Source of the DNA: Geobacter sp.
GTDB taxonomy: Bacteria; Desulfobacterota; Desulfuromonadia; Geobacterales; Geobacteraceae
Length of the DNA: 64,000 nt
Direction of reading: 5' to 3'
Assembly: GCA_003314535.1 (NCBI GenBank)
Contig: POSG01000002.1
Coordinates: forward strand, 310,001-374,000
The position numbers and the translations under genes were made by a program. Positions 36,148-44,109 of the stretch are shown in pieces. Within the stretch, counting starts at the first letter, position 1; each line of letters starts with the position of its first letter. The notes beneath the pieces were generated by a model. It saw nothing but the letters and a program-made list of their open reading frames with translations. It did not search any database and had not been told where the DNA came from.

Positions 36148-36693
36148 TCACTTTCCGAGCCCCTTAAGCAGAGCGTCAACCATACCGTGAACTCCGGTCC
36201 ACAGTATCTGGGCGATCACGTCCACATCCATCTGCCGCAACTTCCCGGCGGCAATACACTCTGCGGCCAACTGGCGCCCTTGGCAGTAAGCATGCCTGCT
36301 CAAGGACTCCTTTTCCAGGAATTCCTCCGGCGATCCGTATACGTTGGGATTGGTGAAAAATGCAGCTCTGTAGTGGGCAGGATGTGAAACTCCGAATTCC
36401 ACATAGGAGATCAACGACTGACGTAATGCTTCAAGCGGTCCCGGAGCATCTTTCACGCACCTATCCATTGACTGGATCAACTGGGCAAACAGCTCTTCGG
36501 AAATGACATACAAGAGATCGTCTTTGTCGCGGAAATAGAGATAAATGGTCGCGGGAGTATACCCTATCTTTCTCGCCAGTCCGCGCATGGAGAATTTATC
36601 GTAGCCTTCACTATTGAACAGGCTCTTGGCGGCTTCGATTATCTCTCTGCGGAATTCTTCCCTGTGTTTTTGTTTTTTTTCTTTCAATCCCAT
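36148..36693 (-). CDS. TetR-family repressor of the efflux operon
   Basis: 181 residues with an N-terminal helix-turn-helix (FSMRGLARKIGYTPATIYLYF, about 37-57) followed by a ligand-binding helical domain. ATG 36693 is preferred to a GTG four codons earlier. It is the first gene of the efflux operon, and a 21-base palindrome overlaps the promoter just upstream, so it very likely represses itself and the pump. The inducing ligand is unknown. Confidence 0.9.
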   Translation of the reverse strand: MGLKEKKQKHREEFRREIIEAAKSLFNSEGYDKFSMRGLARKIGYTPATIYLYFRDKDDLLYVISEELFAQLIQSMDRCVKDAPGPLEALRQSLISYVEFGVSHPAHYRAAFFTNPNVYGSPEEFLEKESLSRHAYCQGRQLAAECIAAGKLRQMDVDVIAQILWTGVHGMVDALLKGLGK

Positions 36694-36724
36694 AATGCTT
36701 AACACTGTTTATTTTAATGCACGG

Positions 36725-36753
36725 AGTTTAGTGACAATCCCGGGTATTGTCAA
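36725..36753 (-). promoter_or_regulatory. tetR-efflux promoter with palindromic operator
   Basis: Minus strand TTGACA (36753-36748), 17-base spacer, TAAACT (36730-36725). Positions 36732-36752 form a near-perfect 21-base palindrome (arms tgacaat and attgtca, nine of ten pairs). It covers the spacer and -35 box, exactly where a bound repressor blocks polymerase. Confidence 0.7.
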
Positions 36754-36786
36754 TAGTTATTGTGCATCCGGAAGCCATATAATGCC

Positions 36787-36987
36787 CGTTTGAAACTCCG
36801 GATAATGCCTGATAAAGGCTGGAGAGGGGCTTTCGAGGAGATCGTGATACGGCTTCCGTGCAAGATCCCGAAAAAACGGGAAAGCGCCTGAAACCAGTTA
36901 AAGCTCCGGCCAGCAAGTCATGAGTTGACAGATTATCACGAGCTGCGAAAAAGTTCCGCTCCGGCCCCGGAGTGAGTTTCCGGATGG
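36787..36987. repeat. dispersed ~200-bp repeat with inverted ends, copy 2
   Basis: Same orientation as copy 1 (26654-26852). The left end (gaaactccgg at 36792-36801) is mirrored by the right end, which on the opposite strand reads ccggaaactcactccgg. The identical 28-base core is at 36826-36853. It starts 34 bases upstream of the tetR -35 box. Positions 36988-37039 hold nothing recognised. Confidence 0.75.
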
Positions 36988-37039
36988 GCACTGTTTACTA
37001 TCACCATGCTCAAGTGTCACTCGTGCATGGTATCGCCCG

Positions 37040-37417
37040 TCAGTGGGGAGCCAGCAGATTAAAGGGCCATGCGGGGATGTTCCTGAGTACACCGAAGAGG
37101 AGAATTACTATGAAGATCGTGACGGGAAGCCATCTTGCGTAGAGCCAGGAACGTCTGATAATGGCTATCGGAAATATAGGCAGGGATAATATTAACAGGG
37201 GGTTCATGGTAAAGGCCCCGTAAAGGTCGCCATGCAGAATCCGGTGAACGGCACGGAGTGAACCGCAACCGGGGCAATGCAAACCGGTAATGTAATGGAG
37301 GGGGCATGGGGGAAACAGATTTGACGTCAACGGGTTGAACAGATACAGGAGGTTCAGCAGAAACGCAAACGCCAGCATTCCGCATGCAGCCGCCAGCGTT
37401 GGAAACAGGCGGCGCAT
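37040..37417 (-). CDS. DUF2752 membrane protein
   Basis: 125 residues with three hydrophobic helices and the DUF2752 signature HYITGLHCPGCGSLRAVHRILHGD (CPxCGxxRA). Function unknown; these proteins often occur near CD225 or zinc-ribbon membrane proteins. ATG 37417 is chosen, 16 bases after the stop of the CD225 gene; a GTG 13 codons earlier overlaps that gene. Binding site is weak (GGGAA). Confidence 0.8.
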   Translation of the reverse strand: MRRLFPTLAAACGMLAFAFLLNLLYLFNPLTSNLFPPCPLHYITGLHCPGCGSLRAVHRILHGDLYGAFTMNPLLILSLPIFPIAIIRRSWLYARWLPVTIFIVILLFGVLRNIPAWPFNLLAPH

Positions 37418-37433
37418 GCGTTTATTCCCGGAA

Positions 37434-37787
37434 TTACTGGTTTCCAATTGCGACACTCAGGATGATGAACGTAATGTACATCAGAGTGCATGCCAACCCG
37501 AGCCCGAAAGCGATCCAGCAGAACGTCTTGGCGTTCTTCGAAGCGCTCAGCGCCCCCGGCATGTCTCCGGCCTGGATCTTGCCGTTTACCTGGGCGGCAA
37601 AGATAATGGCAACGATTCCCAAAGGCAGGCAGCAGAATACCGTTGCCAGGATCGACTGGACAAGATAGTTCGGAATCGTGGGCACCGGCGGCTGCTGCGA
37701 TGCTGCCGAACCTTGCAGGCTTTCTCCACACTGGATACAGTTGAGCGAACTGTCTTCATTTCGGGTTCCACATTTCCTACAGTACAT
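37434..37787 (-). CDS. zinc-ribbon CD225/dispanin-like membrane protein
   Basis: 117 residues starting MYCRKCGTRNEDSSLNCIQC, a double-CxxC zinc ribbon (C3, C6, C17, C20), a proline/glutamine linker, then the CD225 (interferon-induced transmembrane-like) pair of helices (YLVQSILATVFCCLPLGIVA; FCWIAFGLGLACTLMYITF). The binding site GGGGAGGG is strong, so ATG 37787 is preferred to an upstream frame. It is followed by DUF2752, likely one unit. Function in bacteria is unknown. Confidence 0.82.
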   Translation of the reverse strand: MYCRKCGTRNEDSSLNCIQCGESLQGSAASQQPPVPTIPNYLVQSILATVFCCLPLGIVAIIFAAQVNGKIQAGDMPGALSASKNAKTFCWIAFGLGLACTLMYITFIILSVAIGNQ

Positions 37788-37915
37788 TTTTCCCTCCCCT
37801 TTTTTAATGATCTCCTTCACGAAACAGGAATCATTCCACGTCTCCGTTCGAATCTGCCGATTCAAGGCCGGCTTGCCATTGCATTTCCACTATTATCGGC
37901 CGAAGTCCTTATAAT

Positions 37916-38977
37916 CTAAAACCATTTTTTTCGCCTGAAGAACATCACCATAACCAGCGCCACTCCCAGCATCAGGGCAATTACCGCCGGATAGCCGAAT
38001 TTCCACTCCAGCTCCGGCATATGCCGGAAATTCATCCCGTATACCCCGGCGATGAATGTCAAAGGGATGAAGATGGTCGAGATTACCGTCAGAACTTTCA
38101 TGACTTCGTTCAGCCGATTGCTTATGCTGGACAGATATATGTCCAGCATCCCGGATATCGTGTCCCTGAAGGTTTCAAGGGTATCAATGACGTGGATGGT
38201 ATGATCATAGACATCCCTGAGATATACCCGGGTCATCTTTCCGATCTGGGAGCAGTCTTCCCGCTGCAGGCCGTTCAGTACTTCCCGCAAGGGCCAGACG
38301 GAACGTCGGAGAAAGACAAGGTCGCGCTTCAGGCCGTGGATCGAATGCAGGGTCGCGGCGCGCGGGTTTGCAACCAGACCGTCCTCCAGGGTTTCTATCC
38401 TTTCACCGAGGCGCTCGAGCACTATGAAATAATCGTCCACCACGGCGTCGAGGAGGGAATATGCCAGGTAATCGGCGCCCGAACTGCGCATCCTCCCCTT
38501 CCCTGACTTTATCCTTTCCCTGACCTTCCCGAAAACGCCCAATCCCCTCTCCTGGAAGGAAATCACATAGCCGGCCCCGAGAATCAGGCTGATCTGTTCA
38601 GACTCGACTGAACATGACGAACCGTTGCATGAGAGGAATCTGAATACTATGTAGATATAATCGCCGAAATCCTCAATCTTCGGTCTCTGATCGGTATTGA
38701 GGATATCCTCGATCACCAGGGGATGGAGGCCGAAACATTCACCGATCCGAGCGATAAGGTCAACCTGGTGTACAAGGTCCACATTCATCCATACTACCGA
38801 TGTTTCGTCCTGTGCTGGAATGCACCCGGCCAGGTCTTTCGTTACCTCTTCGACATAAGTCGATTCATTGTACCTCACAACAGTGACGGTTGCATTCTCC
38901 CCCTGCTTCTCGCCGACATGAACGTAGGAGCCGGGTGGAAGTCCGGCCTTTACCGATCTCTTCTTGATCATTCCCAT
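37916..38977 (-). CDS. corA: CorA-type magnesium/divalent-cation transporter
   Basis: Inner-membrane pentameric channel. The 353-residue form (from ATG 38977) has a cytoplasmic funnel domain and two C-terminal helices ending with the filter motif YGMNF (in FIAGVYGMNFRHMPELEWKFGYP) and a basic tail (FFRRKKWF). Starts at 39001 or 38971 are equally possible. It lies just after dgt (28-base gap) and likely shares its transcript. A shorter paralogue is at 57853-58806. Confidence 0.92.
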   Translation of the reverse strand: MGMIKKRSVKAGLPPGSYVHVGEKQGENATVTVVRYNESTYVEEVTKDLAGCIPAQDETSVVWMNVDLVHQVDLIARIGECFGLHPLVIEDILNTDQRPKIEDFGDYIYIVFRFLSCNGSSCSVESEQISLILGAGYVISFQERGLGVFGKVRERIKSGKGRMRSSGADYLAYSLLDAVVDDYFIVLERLGERIETLEDGLVANPRAATLHSIHGLKRDLVFLRRSVWPLREVLNGLQREDCSQIGKMTRVYLRDVYDHTIHVIDTLETFRDTISGMLDIYLSSISNRLNEVMKVLTVISTIFIPLTFIAGVYGMNFRHMPELEWKFGYPAVIALMLGVALVMVMFFRRKKWF

Positions 38978-39005
38978 CTTCGCCCTGCCTTCGGGAGCCA
39001 TTCCC

Positions 39006-40154
39006 TCACACCCTTTCGTAGGGTTCGAACAGGCGCTTGAATTCATCCAGTGCAAACCTGTCAGTCATGCCGGCAATGTAGTCGCAGATCACCCTTTCCC
39101 TGTCCAACTGGTCCATCTTTTTCACATACTTTCGCGGCAGCAGGGTGGGATGCTTGACATAGGCGTCAAAGAGCTGGGCCAGGTACCGTTCAGCCTTGAC
39201 TCGCATCCGTTCGACCTTGTGGTGACGGTACAGATTGATGATGAGAAATTCTTTGAGCTTGGCGTTTTTCCTGGTGATCTCCGGGCTGAAACAGACCAGC
39301 TGCCGGTTCACCCTGCGGACATCCCCGATGCTTTCGATGCCGAACCTTTCGATATTGCTCCTGGTCATTGTGATCAGGTCCTTGATCAGCAGGCCGATCA
39401 GGGCGCTGATTGTCTGGAGCTTTCTCCGTTCGGAGTCAAGGGCAGGATACTTGGCAACCATTTCATGGTATACCTCGCTCCAGAGTTCAACCTTTTCCAG
39501 CTGCTCCAGGGAAATGAGGCCCGACTTCAGGCCATCATCGATATCATGGTTGTTGTATGCTATCTCATCGGCAAAATTGATTATCTGCGCCTCTATGGTA
39601 GGGACCGTACCCGGCATGAGGTCGGCCATGAACTCTGCCGGCTGATCATAGGGAGACTTGTGCTTGATGATCCCCTCGCGTGTCTCCCAGGACAGGTTCA
39701 GGCCGTTGAACCCGGGGTAGCGCTCTTCCAGTTCGTCAACCACACGCAATGACTGGTGGTTGTGCTCGAACCCACCAAACCCTTCCATAAGCCGGTTGAG
39801 CACCTCCTCCCCGGTATGGCCGAAGGGCGTGTGACCAAGATCATGTGCCAGGGCAAGAGCCTCGGTCAGTTCCTCATTCAGCCGGAGGACCCGTGCCACC
39901 GCTTTGCCGATCTGGGCGACTTCCAGTGAATGGGTAAGCCTGGTCCGGTAGTAGTCGCCCTCGTGATTGACGAAAACCTGTGTCTTGTACTCGAGGCGGC
40001 GGAACGCCGCGCAGTGTATGATCCTGTCACGATCCCTTTCAAAGGCGGGCCGGTTGTCCCGGAATTCCTCGGCAAAACGTCTGCCAGCGGAATTACTGCT
40101 TTTGGCCGCATAAGCTGCCAGATCGGGGCGTTCGGCGTAAACTGTCATATCCAT
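39006..40154 (-). CDS. dgt: deoxyguanosinetriphosphate triphosphohydrolase-like HD protein
   Basis: Hydrolyses dNTPs to the nucleoside and triphosphate. 382 residues with the HD metal motif in ALALAHDLGHTPFGHTGEE, the upstream DRIIHCAAFRRLEYKTQVF helix with RLTHSLEVAQIG, and a later NFADEIAYNNHDID. GGGGG precedes the ATG by five bases. The name covers several substrate ranges. It has its own promoter (40179-40207) and probably carries corA behind it. Confidence 0.92.
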   Translation of the reverse strand: MDMTVYAERPDLAAYAAKSSNSAGRRFAEEFRDNRPAFERDRDRIIHCAAFRRLEYKTQVFVNHEGDYYRTRLTHSLEVAQIGKAVARVLRLNEELTEALALAHDLGHTPFGHTGEEVLNRLMEGFGGFEHNHQSLRVVDELEERYPGFNGLNLSWETREGIIKHKSPYDQPAEFMADLMPGTVPTIEAQIINFADEIAYNNHDIDDGLKSGLISLEQLEKVELWSEVYHEMVAKYPALDSERRKLQTISALIGLLIKDLITMTRSNIERFGIESIGDVRRVNRQLVCFSPEITRKNAKLKEFLIINLYRHHKVERMRVKAERYLAQLFDAYVKHPTLLPRKYVKKMDQLDRERVICDYIAGMTDRFALDEFKRLFEPYERV

Positions 40155-40178
40155 CGGGTCCCCCTTCCATGAGTTTTG

Positions 40179-40207
40179 ATTAAAACCTTACACTCGCCAC
40201 GTGTCAA
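40179..40207 (-). promoter_or_regulatory. sigma-70-type promoter of dgt
   Basis: Minus strand TTGACA (40207-40202), 17-base spacer and TTTAAT (40184-40179). It lies 25 bases before the dgt ATG. Confidence 0.65.
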
Positions 40208-40221
40208 CAACAAAGTTACCC

Positions 40222-40251
40222 TTGACTGCCGAATCGGTGTCATGGTAGATT
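40222..40251 (+). promoter_or_regulatory. candidate promoter of the aldolase-rsmD-coaD operon
   Basis: TTGACT (40222-40227), 18-base spacer and TAGATT (40246-40251). It faces away from the dgt promoter. Confidence 0.4.
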
Positions 40252-40297
40252 TTTCAATGTTTTTAATGATTTTAAGATGCATGGAACGGCACGTGAT

Positions 40298-41383
40298 ATG
40301 AATAGCAAACTGCTGGAATGGGTTCCGAAAAAGGTCAGGAGCATGCTCGGAAAGAATTCCCGCGTATGCCTGTTGAGCGGGCGGGACGTCTTCAATGCGC
40401 TGAAGAACGATAATCTGATCGTGATGGCTTGCAATACCAGGATCAACCACGTCATCCCCGGCATCATGAAGGCCGCCGAAGAACTCGACGCAGTGGTCGC
40501 TTTCGAGCTCACACGCAATGAAGGCGGGCTTGATGGAGGTTACACCGGGCAGACACCGGCATCTTTCTTCGACACGATTATAACCGACGCCGAAAGCTGC
40601 GGCTTCACCAAACCGTTCCTGATCCACGCCGATCACATCACCATCAGGGATACCGGCGCGGAAGAGATGGAAGCGGCGCGACAGCTTATCGCGGCCCAGA
40701 TAGAAGCCGGTTACACATCTTTTACCATCGACGCATCATTCAATCCGCTTCCCGACAATATCGAAATAGTGTCACGGCTCGCGGAGCCCGTTGAAGCCAT
40801 GGGTTACGGCCTCGAACTGGAGCTCGGGGAAGCCGGGCACGCTCTCGACAGGCCTTCACTGACTTCGATCGCGGAAGCCAGGACCTTCCTCTCAGAGGTA
40901 AAGTCACGTGGTGTATCTCCTCAGCTTCTCGCCATCAACAACGTAACCCGCCGTGCAAACTATCTTGACGGAGAAGTGGTCCACATCGACCTGGAAAGGA
41001 CGGAGCAGATCCACAAGGTCGCCCTGGCCCACGGACTTGCGGGGCTCGTGCAGCACGGGATTGCCGGCACCCCCATAAACCTGGTGGGCAAGCTCGCGGA
41101 TTACGGGATCAGGAAAGGGAACATCGGCACTCTCTGGCAGAACGTTGCTCACGCCGGCCTGCCGCTGGAGCTCATGGATGAAATGCGCCGCTGGGCAAGG
41201 GAAAACGGCACCGACATAAAGTACGCTACACGCGTATTCAAGTCCGAGATCGATTCCGTCCCTGCAAAGAATCTGGGCCAGATTCATGAAATGGCCACGC
41301 GTGAGGCACGGGAGTTCATATCCGCCTTCCACGCAAAGGGAAGCGCATCCAAACTGGCCAATTCCCTGGGACTGGCCGGTTGA
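40298..41383 (+). CDS. class II fructose-bisphosphate aldolase-like protein
   Basis: 361 residues with a TIM barrel of the class II (metal-dependent) aldolase family. The zinc-ligand motif HADH is in FLIHADHITI; the later LELELGEAG and VQHGIAGTPINLVG supply the other ligands. A candidate phosphate-binding glycine stretch (GKLADYGIRKGN) follows. Substrate could be fructose- or tagatose-bisphosphate. No strong Shine-Dalgarno precedes either ATG (40277 or 40298). The stop overlaps the rsmD start by four bases. Confidence 0.8.
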   Translation: MNSKLLEWVPKKVRSMLGKNSRVCLLSGRDVFNALKNDNLIVMACNTRINHVIPGIMKAAEELDAVVAFELTRNEGGLDGGYTGQTPASFFDTIITDAESCGFTKPFLIHADHITIRDTGAEEMEAARQLIAAQIEAGYTSFTIDASFNPLPDNIEIVSRLAEPVEAMGYGLELELGEAGHALDRPSLTSIAEARTFLSEVKSRGVSPQLLAINNVTRRANYLDGEVVHIDLERTEQIHKVALAHGLAGLVQHGIAGTPINLVGKLADYGIRKGNIGTLWQNVAHAGLPLELMDEMRRWARENGTDIKYATRVFKSEIDSVPAKNLGQIHEMATREAREFISAFHAKGSASKLANSLGLAG

Positions 41384-41955
41384 GAGTCATCGGTGGAAAA
41401 GCCGGCGGGCGGAAACTCCGGACCCCGCGGGGCGCTGCCATAAGGCCGACGTCCGACAGGGTCAAGGAAGCGCTTTTCAACATTCTCGCCGGCATCCTGG
41501 GCTCGCTCGAAGGCTGTTCGGTGCTGGACATCTTTGCCGGAACCGGCAACCTGGGAATAGAAGCATTGAGCCGCGGCGCCGAACGGGCTTTTTTCATCGA
41601 CAGCAGCAGGGATGCTTCCGGCCTCATTGCAAGGAACCTGGAAATAACCGGATTCACCGGCAAGGGGAAAGTGATCTCGAGAAATTTCAACGCTGCGATT
41701 TCTGACCTTGAAACTGCCGGCAACAGCTTTCAACTGATCTTTCTCGATCCTCCCTACGGCAGGGATTTGCTGGGAAACGCCCTTGACCGGCTGGGGAACT
41801 CCTCTCTTCTCGAAACGGAAACCATCGTTGTTGCCGAATCCTCTTCCCGCGAATCGACAGGCGCTTCCTATGGCCGCCTCATTCTTTGGGACAAGCGGGT
41901 CTATGGTGACACAGCCCTGGCCTTTTACATAAACCCGGAGAAAGGCATGCCATGA
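41380..41955 (+). CDS. rsmD: 16S rRNA (guanine(966)-N2)-methyltransferase
   Basis: Methylates G966 in the small ribosomal subunit. The start is TTG 41380, overlapping the aldolase stop (TTGA), reading MRVIGGKAGGRKLRTPRG. Motifs: RPTSDRVKEALFNIL, SAM loop LDIFAGTGNLGIEALSRGA and catalytic DPPYGRD. 191 residues, normal size. Its stop overlaps the coaD ATG by four bases (ATGA). rsmD-coaD is a widely conserved pair. Confidence 0.94.
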   Translation: MRVIGGKAGGRKLRTPRGAAIRPTSDRVKEALFNILAGILGSLEGCSVLDIFAGTGNLGIEALSRGAERAFFIDSSRDASGLIARNLEITGFTGKGKVISRNFNAAISDLETAGNSFQLIFLDPPYGRDLLGNALDRLGNSSLLETETIVVAESSSRESTGASYGRLILWDKRVYGDTALAFYINPEKGMP

Positions 41956-42437
41956 CAAAAAAGATCGCCGTGTATCCCGGATCTTTCGATCCCATAACCT
42001 TCGGGCATCTTGACATCATCAACCGCGCACTGAAGATTTTCGATGAAGTCATCATTGCCGTTGCCCGCAACGAGAGGAAAAGCCCCCTGTTCTCCATCGA
42101 AGAAAGGGTCAATCTCATCCAGTCGGTCCTTAAAGACAACGAACGGGTGAATGTTGACACTTTTGACGGCCTTCTGGTAGACTACGCCCGCTCCCGCAGG
42201 GCTCAGGCGATAGTGCGCGGCCTTCGGGCAATTTCCGATTTCGAATACGAACTGCAGATGGCGCAGATCAACCGGGGCATATCGAGAGACGTGGAAACGG
42301 TTTTCCTCATGACCTCGGTTTTCTACAGTTTCCTTTCCTCATCGATGGTGAAGGAGGTCCATTCCCTGAACGGTCCCATCGACGGCCTCGTCCCGCCCCT
42401 TGTAAAAAAGGCCCTTGACGCTAAACTCAACAAATAG
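41952..42437 (+). CDS. coaD: pantetheine-phosphate adenylyltransferase
   Basis: Catalyses the penultimate step of coenzyme A synthesis, 4'-phosphopantetheine + ATP to dephospho-CoA. The 161 residues start MTKKIAVYPGSFDPITFGHL; nucleotide-binding H18 is in FGHLD, and the family motif IVRGLRAISDFEYELQMA and SSSMVKE are present. Translationally coupled to rsmD by a four-base overlap. Confidence 0.97.
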   Translation: MTKKIAVYPGSFDPITFGHLDIINRALKIFDEVIIAVARNERKSPLFSIEERVNLIQSVLKDNERVNVDTFDGLLVDYARSRRAQAIVRGLRAISDFEYELQMAQINRGISRDVETVFLMTSVFYSFLSSSMVKEVHSLNGPIDGLVPPLVKKALDAKLNK

Positions 42438-42490
42438 GTGATGCCCGTCCTGCAGCGAAGAGGACAAGCCACCCTTCAATGGAGATAAAA

Positions 42491-43684
42491 ATGAAACTGG
42501 CAGATCGCGTGCACAAAATTCAACCTTCACCCACACTTGCAATCGACGCGAAAGCAAAAGCTCTAAAGGCGGAAGGCATAGATGTAATCGGCTTTGGTGT
42601 CGGCGAACCCGATTTCGACACTCCCGAGAACATCAGGCAGGCTGCAAAGAAGGCCATAGATAACGGCTTTACCCGCTACACTCCGGTAGGGGGGATCGAT
42701 GAGCTCAAGGATGCCATAATCTCCAAGCTGAAGCGGGACAACGGGCTGGAATTCCGTCGCGACCAGATAACCGTGGCCTGCGGAGCCAAGCATTCTCTTT
42801 ACAACATATCACAGGCTCTCATCCAGGAAGGAGACGAAGTCATAATCCCGGTTCCTTACTGGGTTTCCTATCCCGACCAGGTGCTGCTCGCAGGCGGCCG
42901 CCCGGTATTCGTCGATACTGACGAAAAGAGCGCATTCAAAATCTCTCCCGAGCAGTTGGAAAAGGCGATAACGCCCAGGACAAAAGCGCTGATACTCAAT
43001 TCACCCTGCAATCCTACAGGCACGTCATACACCCGTGATGAGCTCAGGAAACTGGGGGAAGTCTGCCTGAAGTACGACTTCATGATAATTTCCGACGATA
43101 TCTACGAAAAGCTTCTCTATGACGGAATTCCCTTTGCCAACATCGCCTCCGCAGTTCCGGAACTCCAATCCCGCACCATAGTGGTCAACGGAGTTTCAAA
43201 AACATTTGCCATGACCGGTTGGCGCATAGGGTACGCTGCAGGTCCGGTGGAAATAATCTCAGCAATGACGAAGCTCCAGTCCCAATCCACTTCAAACCCG
43301 TCGTCTGTCGCGCAGAAAGCCTCGATTGAGGCATTGAACGGGCCACAGGACGCAGTGAAGATGATGATCTCTGAATTTGAGAATAGAAGAACCTACATCG
43401 TCAAGCGGCTTAATGACATTCCCGGCATTTCATGCTTCATGTCGACCGGCGCTTTCTACGCATTCCCCAATGTGTCGGAGCTGTACGGAAAATCCTTCTC
43501 GGGAAAAGCCATTAACAATTCGACCAACCTGTGCGCCTTTTTCCTCGAGCATGCCCGGGTTGCCGTCGTACCTGGAATTGCCTTTGGCGCGGACAATTAC
43601 GTACGCTTCTCATATGCCACAAGCATGGACAACATCAGGAGAGGAATCGACCGCATCGAAGAAGCAATATCCGCCCTGGTATAA
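42491..43684 (+). CDS. aspC: class I PLP-dependent aminotransferase (aspartate/prephenate type)
   Basis: Swaps amino groups between aspartate (or aromatic amino acids/prephenate) and 2-oxoacids. 397 residues from ATG 42491, which has GGAGA six bases upstream (an ATG 12 bases earlier overlaps that site). PLP lysine K237 in GVSKTFAMTGWRIG; SPCNPTGT and the aspartate of ISDDIYE are present. It resembles AatA/PatA type Ib enzymes. It is 53 bases after coaD and may be in the same operon. Confidence 0.9.
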   Translation: MKLADRVHKIQPSPTLAIDAKAKALKAEGIDVIGFGVGEPDFDTPENIRQAAKKAIDNGFTRYTPVGGIDELKDAIISKLKRDNGLEFRRDQITVACGAKHSLYNISQALIQEGDEVIIPVPYWVSYPDQVLLAGGRPVFVDTDEKSAFKISPEQLEKAITPRTKALILNSPCNPTGTSYTRDELRKLGEVCLKYDFMIISDDIYEKLLYDGIPFANIASAVPELQSRTIVVNGVSKTFAMTGWRIGYAAGPVEIISAMTKLQSQSTSNPSSVAQKASIEALNGPQDAVKMMISEFENRRTYIVKRLNDIPGISCFMSTGAFYAFPNVSELYGKSFSGKAINNSTNLCAFFLEHARVAVVPGIAFGADNYVRFSYATSMDNIRRGIDRIEEAISALV

Positions 43685-43799
43685 TCGCAATCGGGCGAAC
43701 GCGCCCGAACCGCCCGGGGTGCCCTGGAGGCTTTAACAGCCCGATGCTGGTCCAAACAGGATTGTCGGTTGATCGTCATTCCCGGCCATGAGGTGACAC

Positions 43800-43994
43800 G
43801 TGATCACGAAAGATATGAAGATTGGTGAAATCTGCCGTAACTACCCGGATGCACTGCCGGTTCTCAAACGTTTTGGACTCGAATGCCTTGAGTGCCAGAT
43901 CGCAGATCTTGAATCACTCGAACACGGCGCAGGGGTTCACAAGGTTGACGTTGACAAGCTGCTCGAAGAGCTGAACCGGCTCGTCAAGAATTGA
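43800..43994 (+). CDS. DUF1858-domain small protein
   Basis: 64 residues from GTG 43800 (GAGG six bases upstream). It reads MITKDMKIGEICRNYPDALP and has the family pattern with C46/C49-type cysteines (LECLECQ). DUF1858 is a small helical fold also found at the ends of hybrid-cluster and hemerythrin-like proteins; a role in NO or redox sensing is often suggested but not proven. It lies 115 bases before the hybrid kinase on the same strand. Confidence 0.8.
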   Translation: MITKDMKIGEICRNYPDALPVLKRFGLECLECQIADLESLEHGAGVHKVDVDKLLEELNRLVKN

Positions 43995-44109
43995 CACGAC
44001 GGTCGTCCCCTGCGGCCGGGAGGCCGGGACCGAAAGAGCGATCCACATTATCCACAGTACCGTCAACCGGTGCTGCATGCCATTTGACGATATCGCAAGG
44101 TGAATCCAC

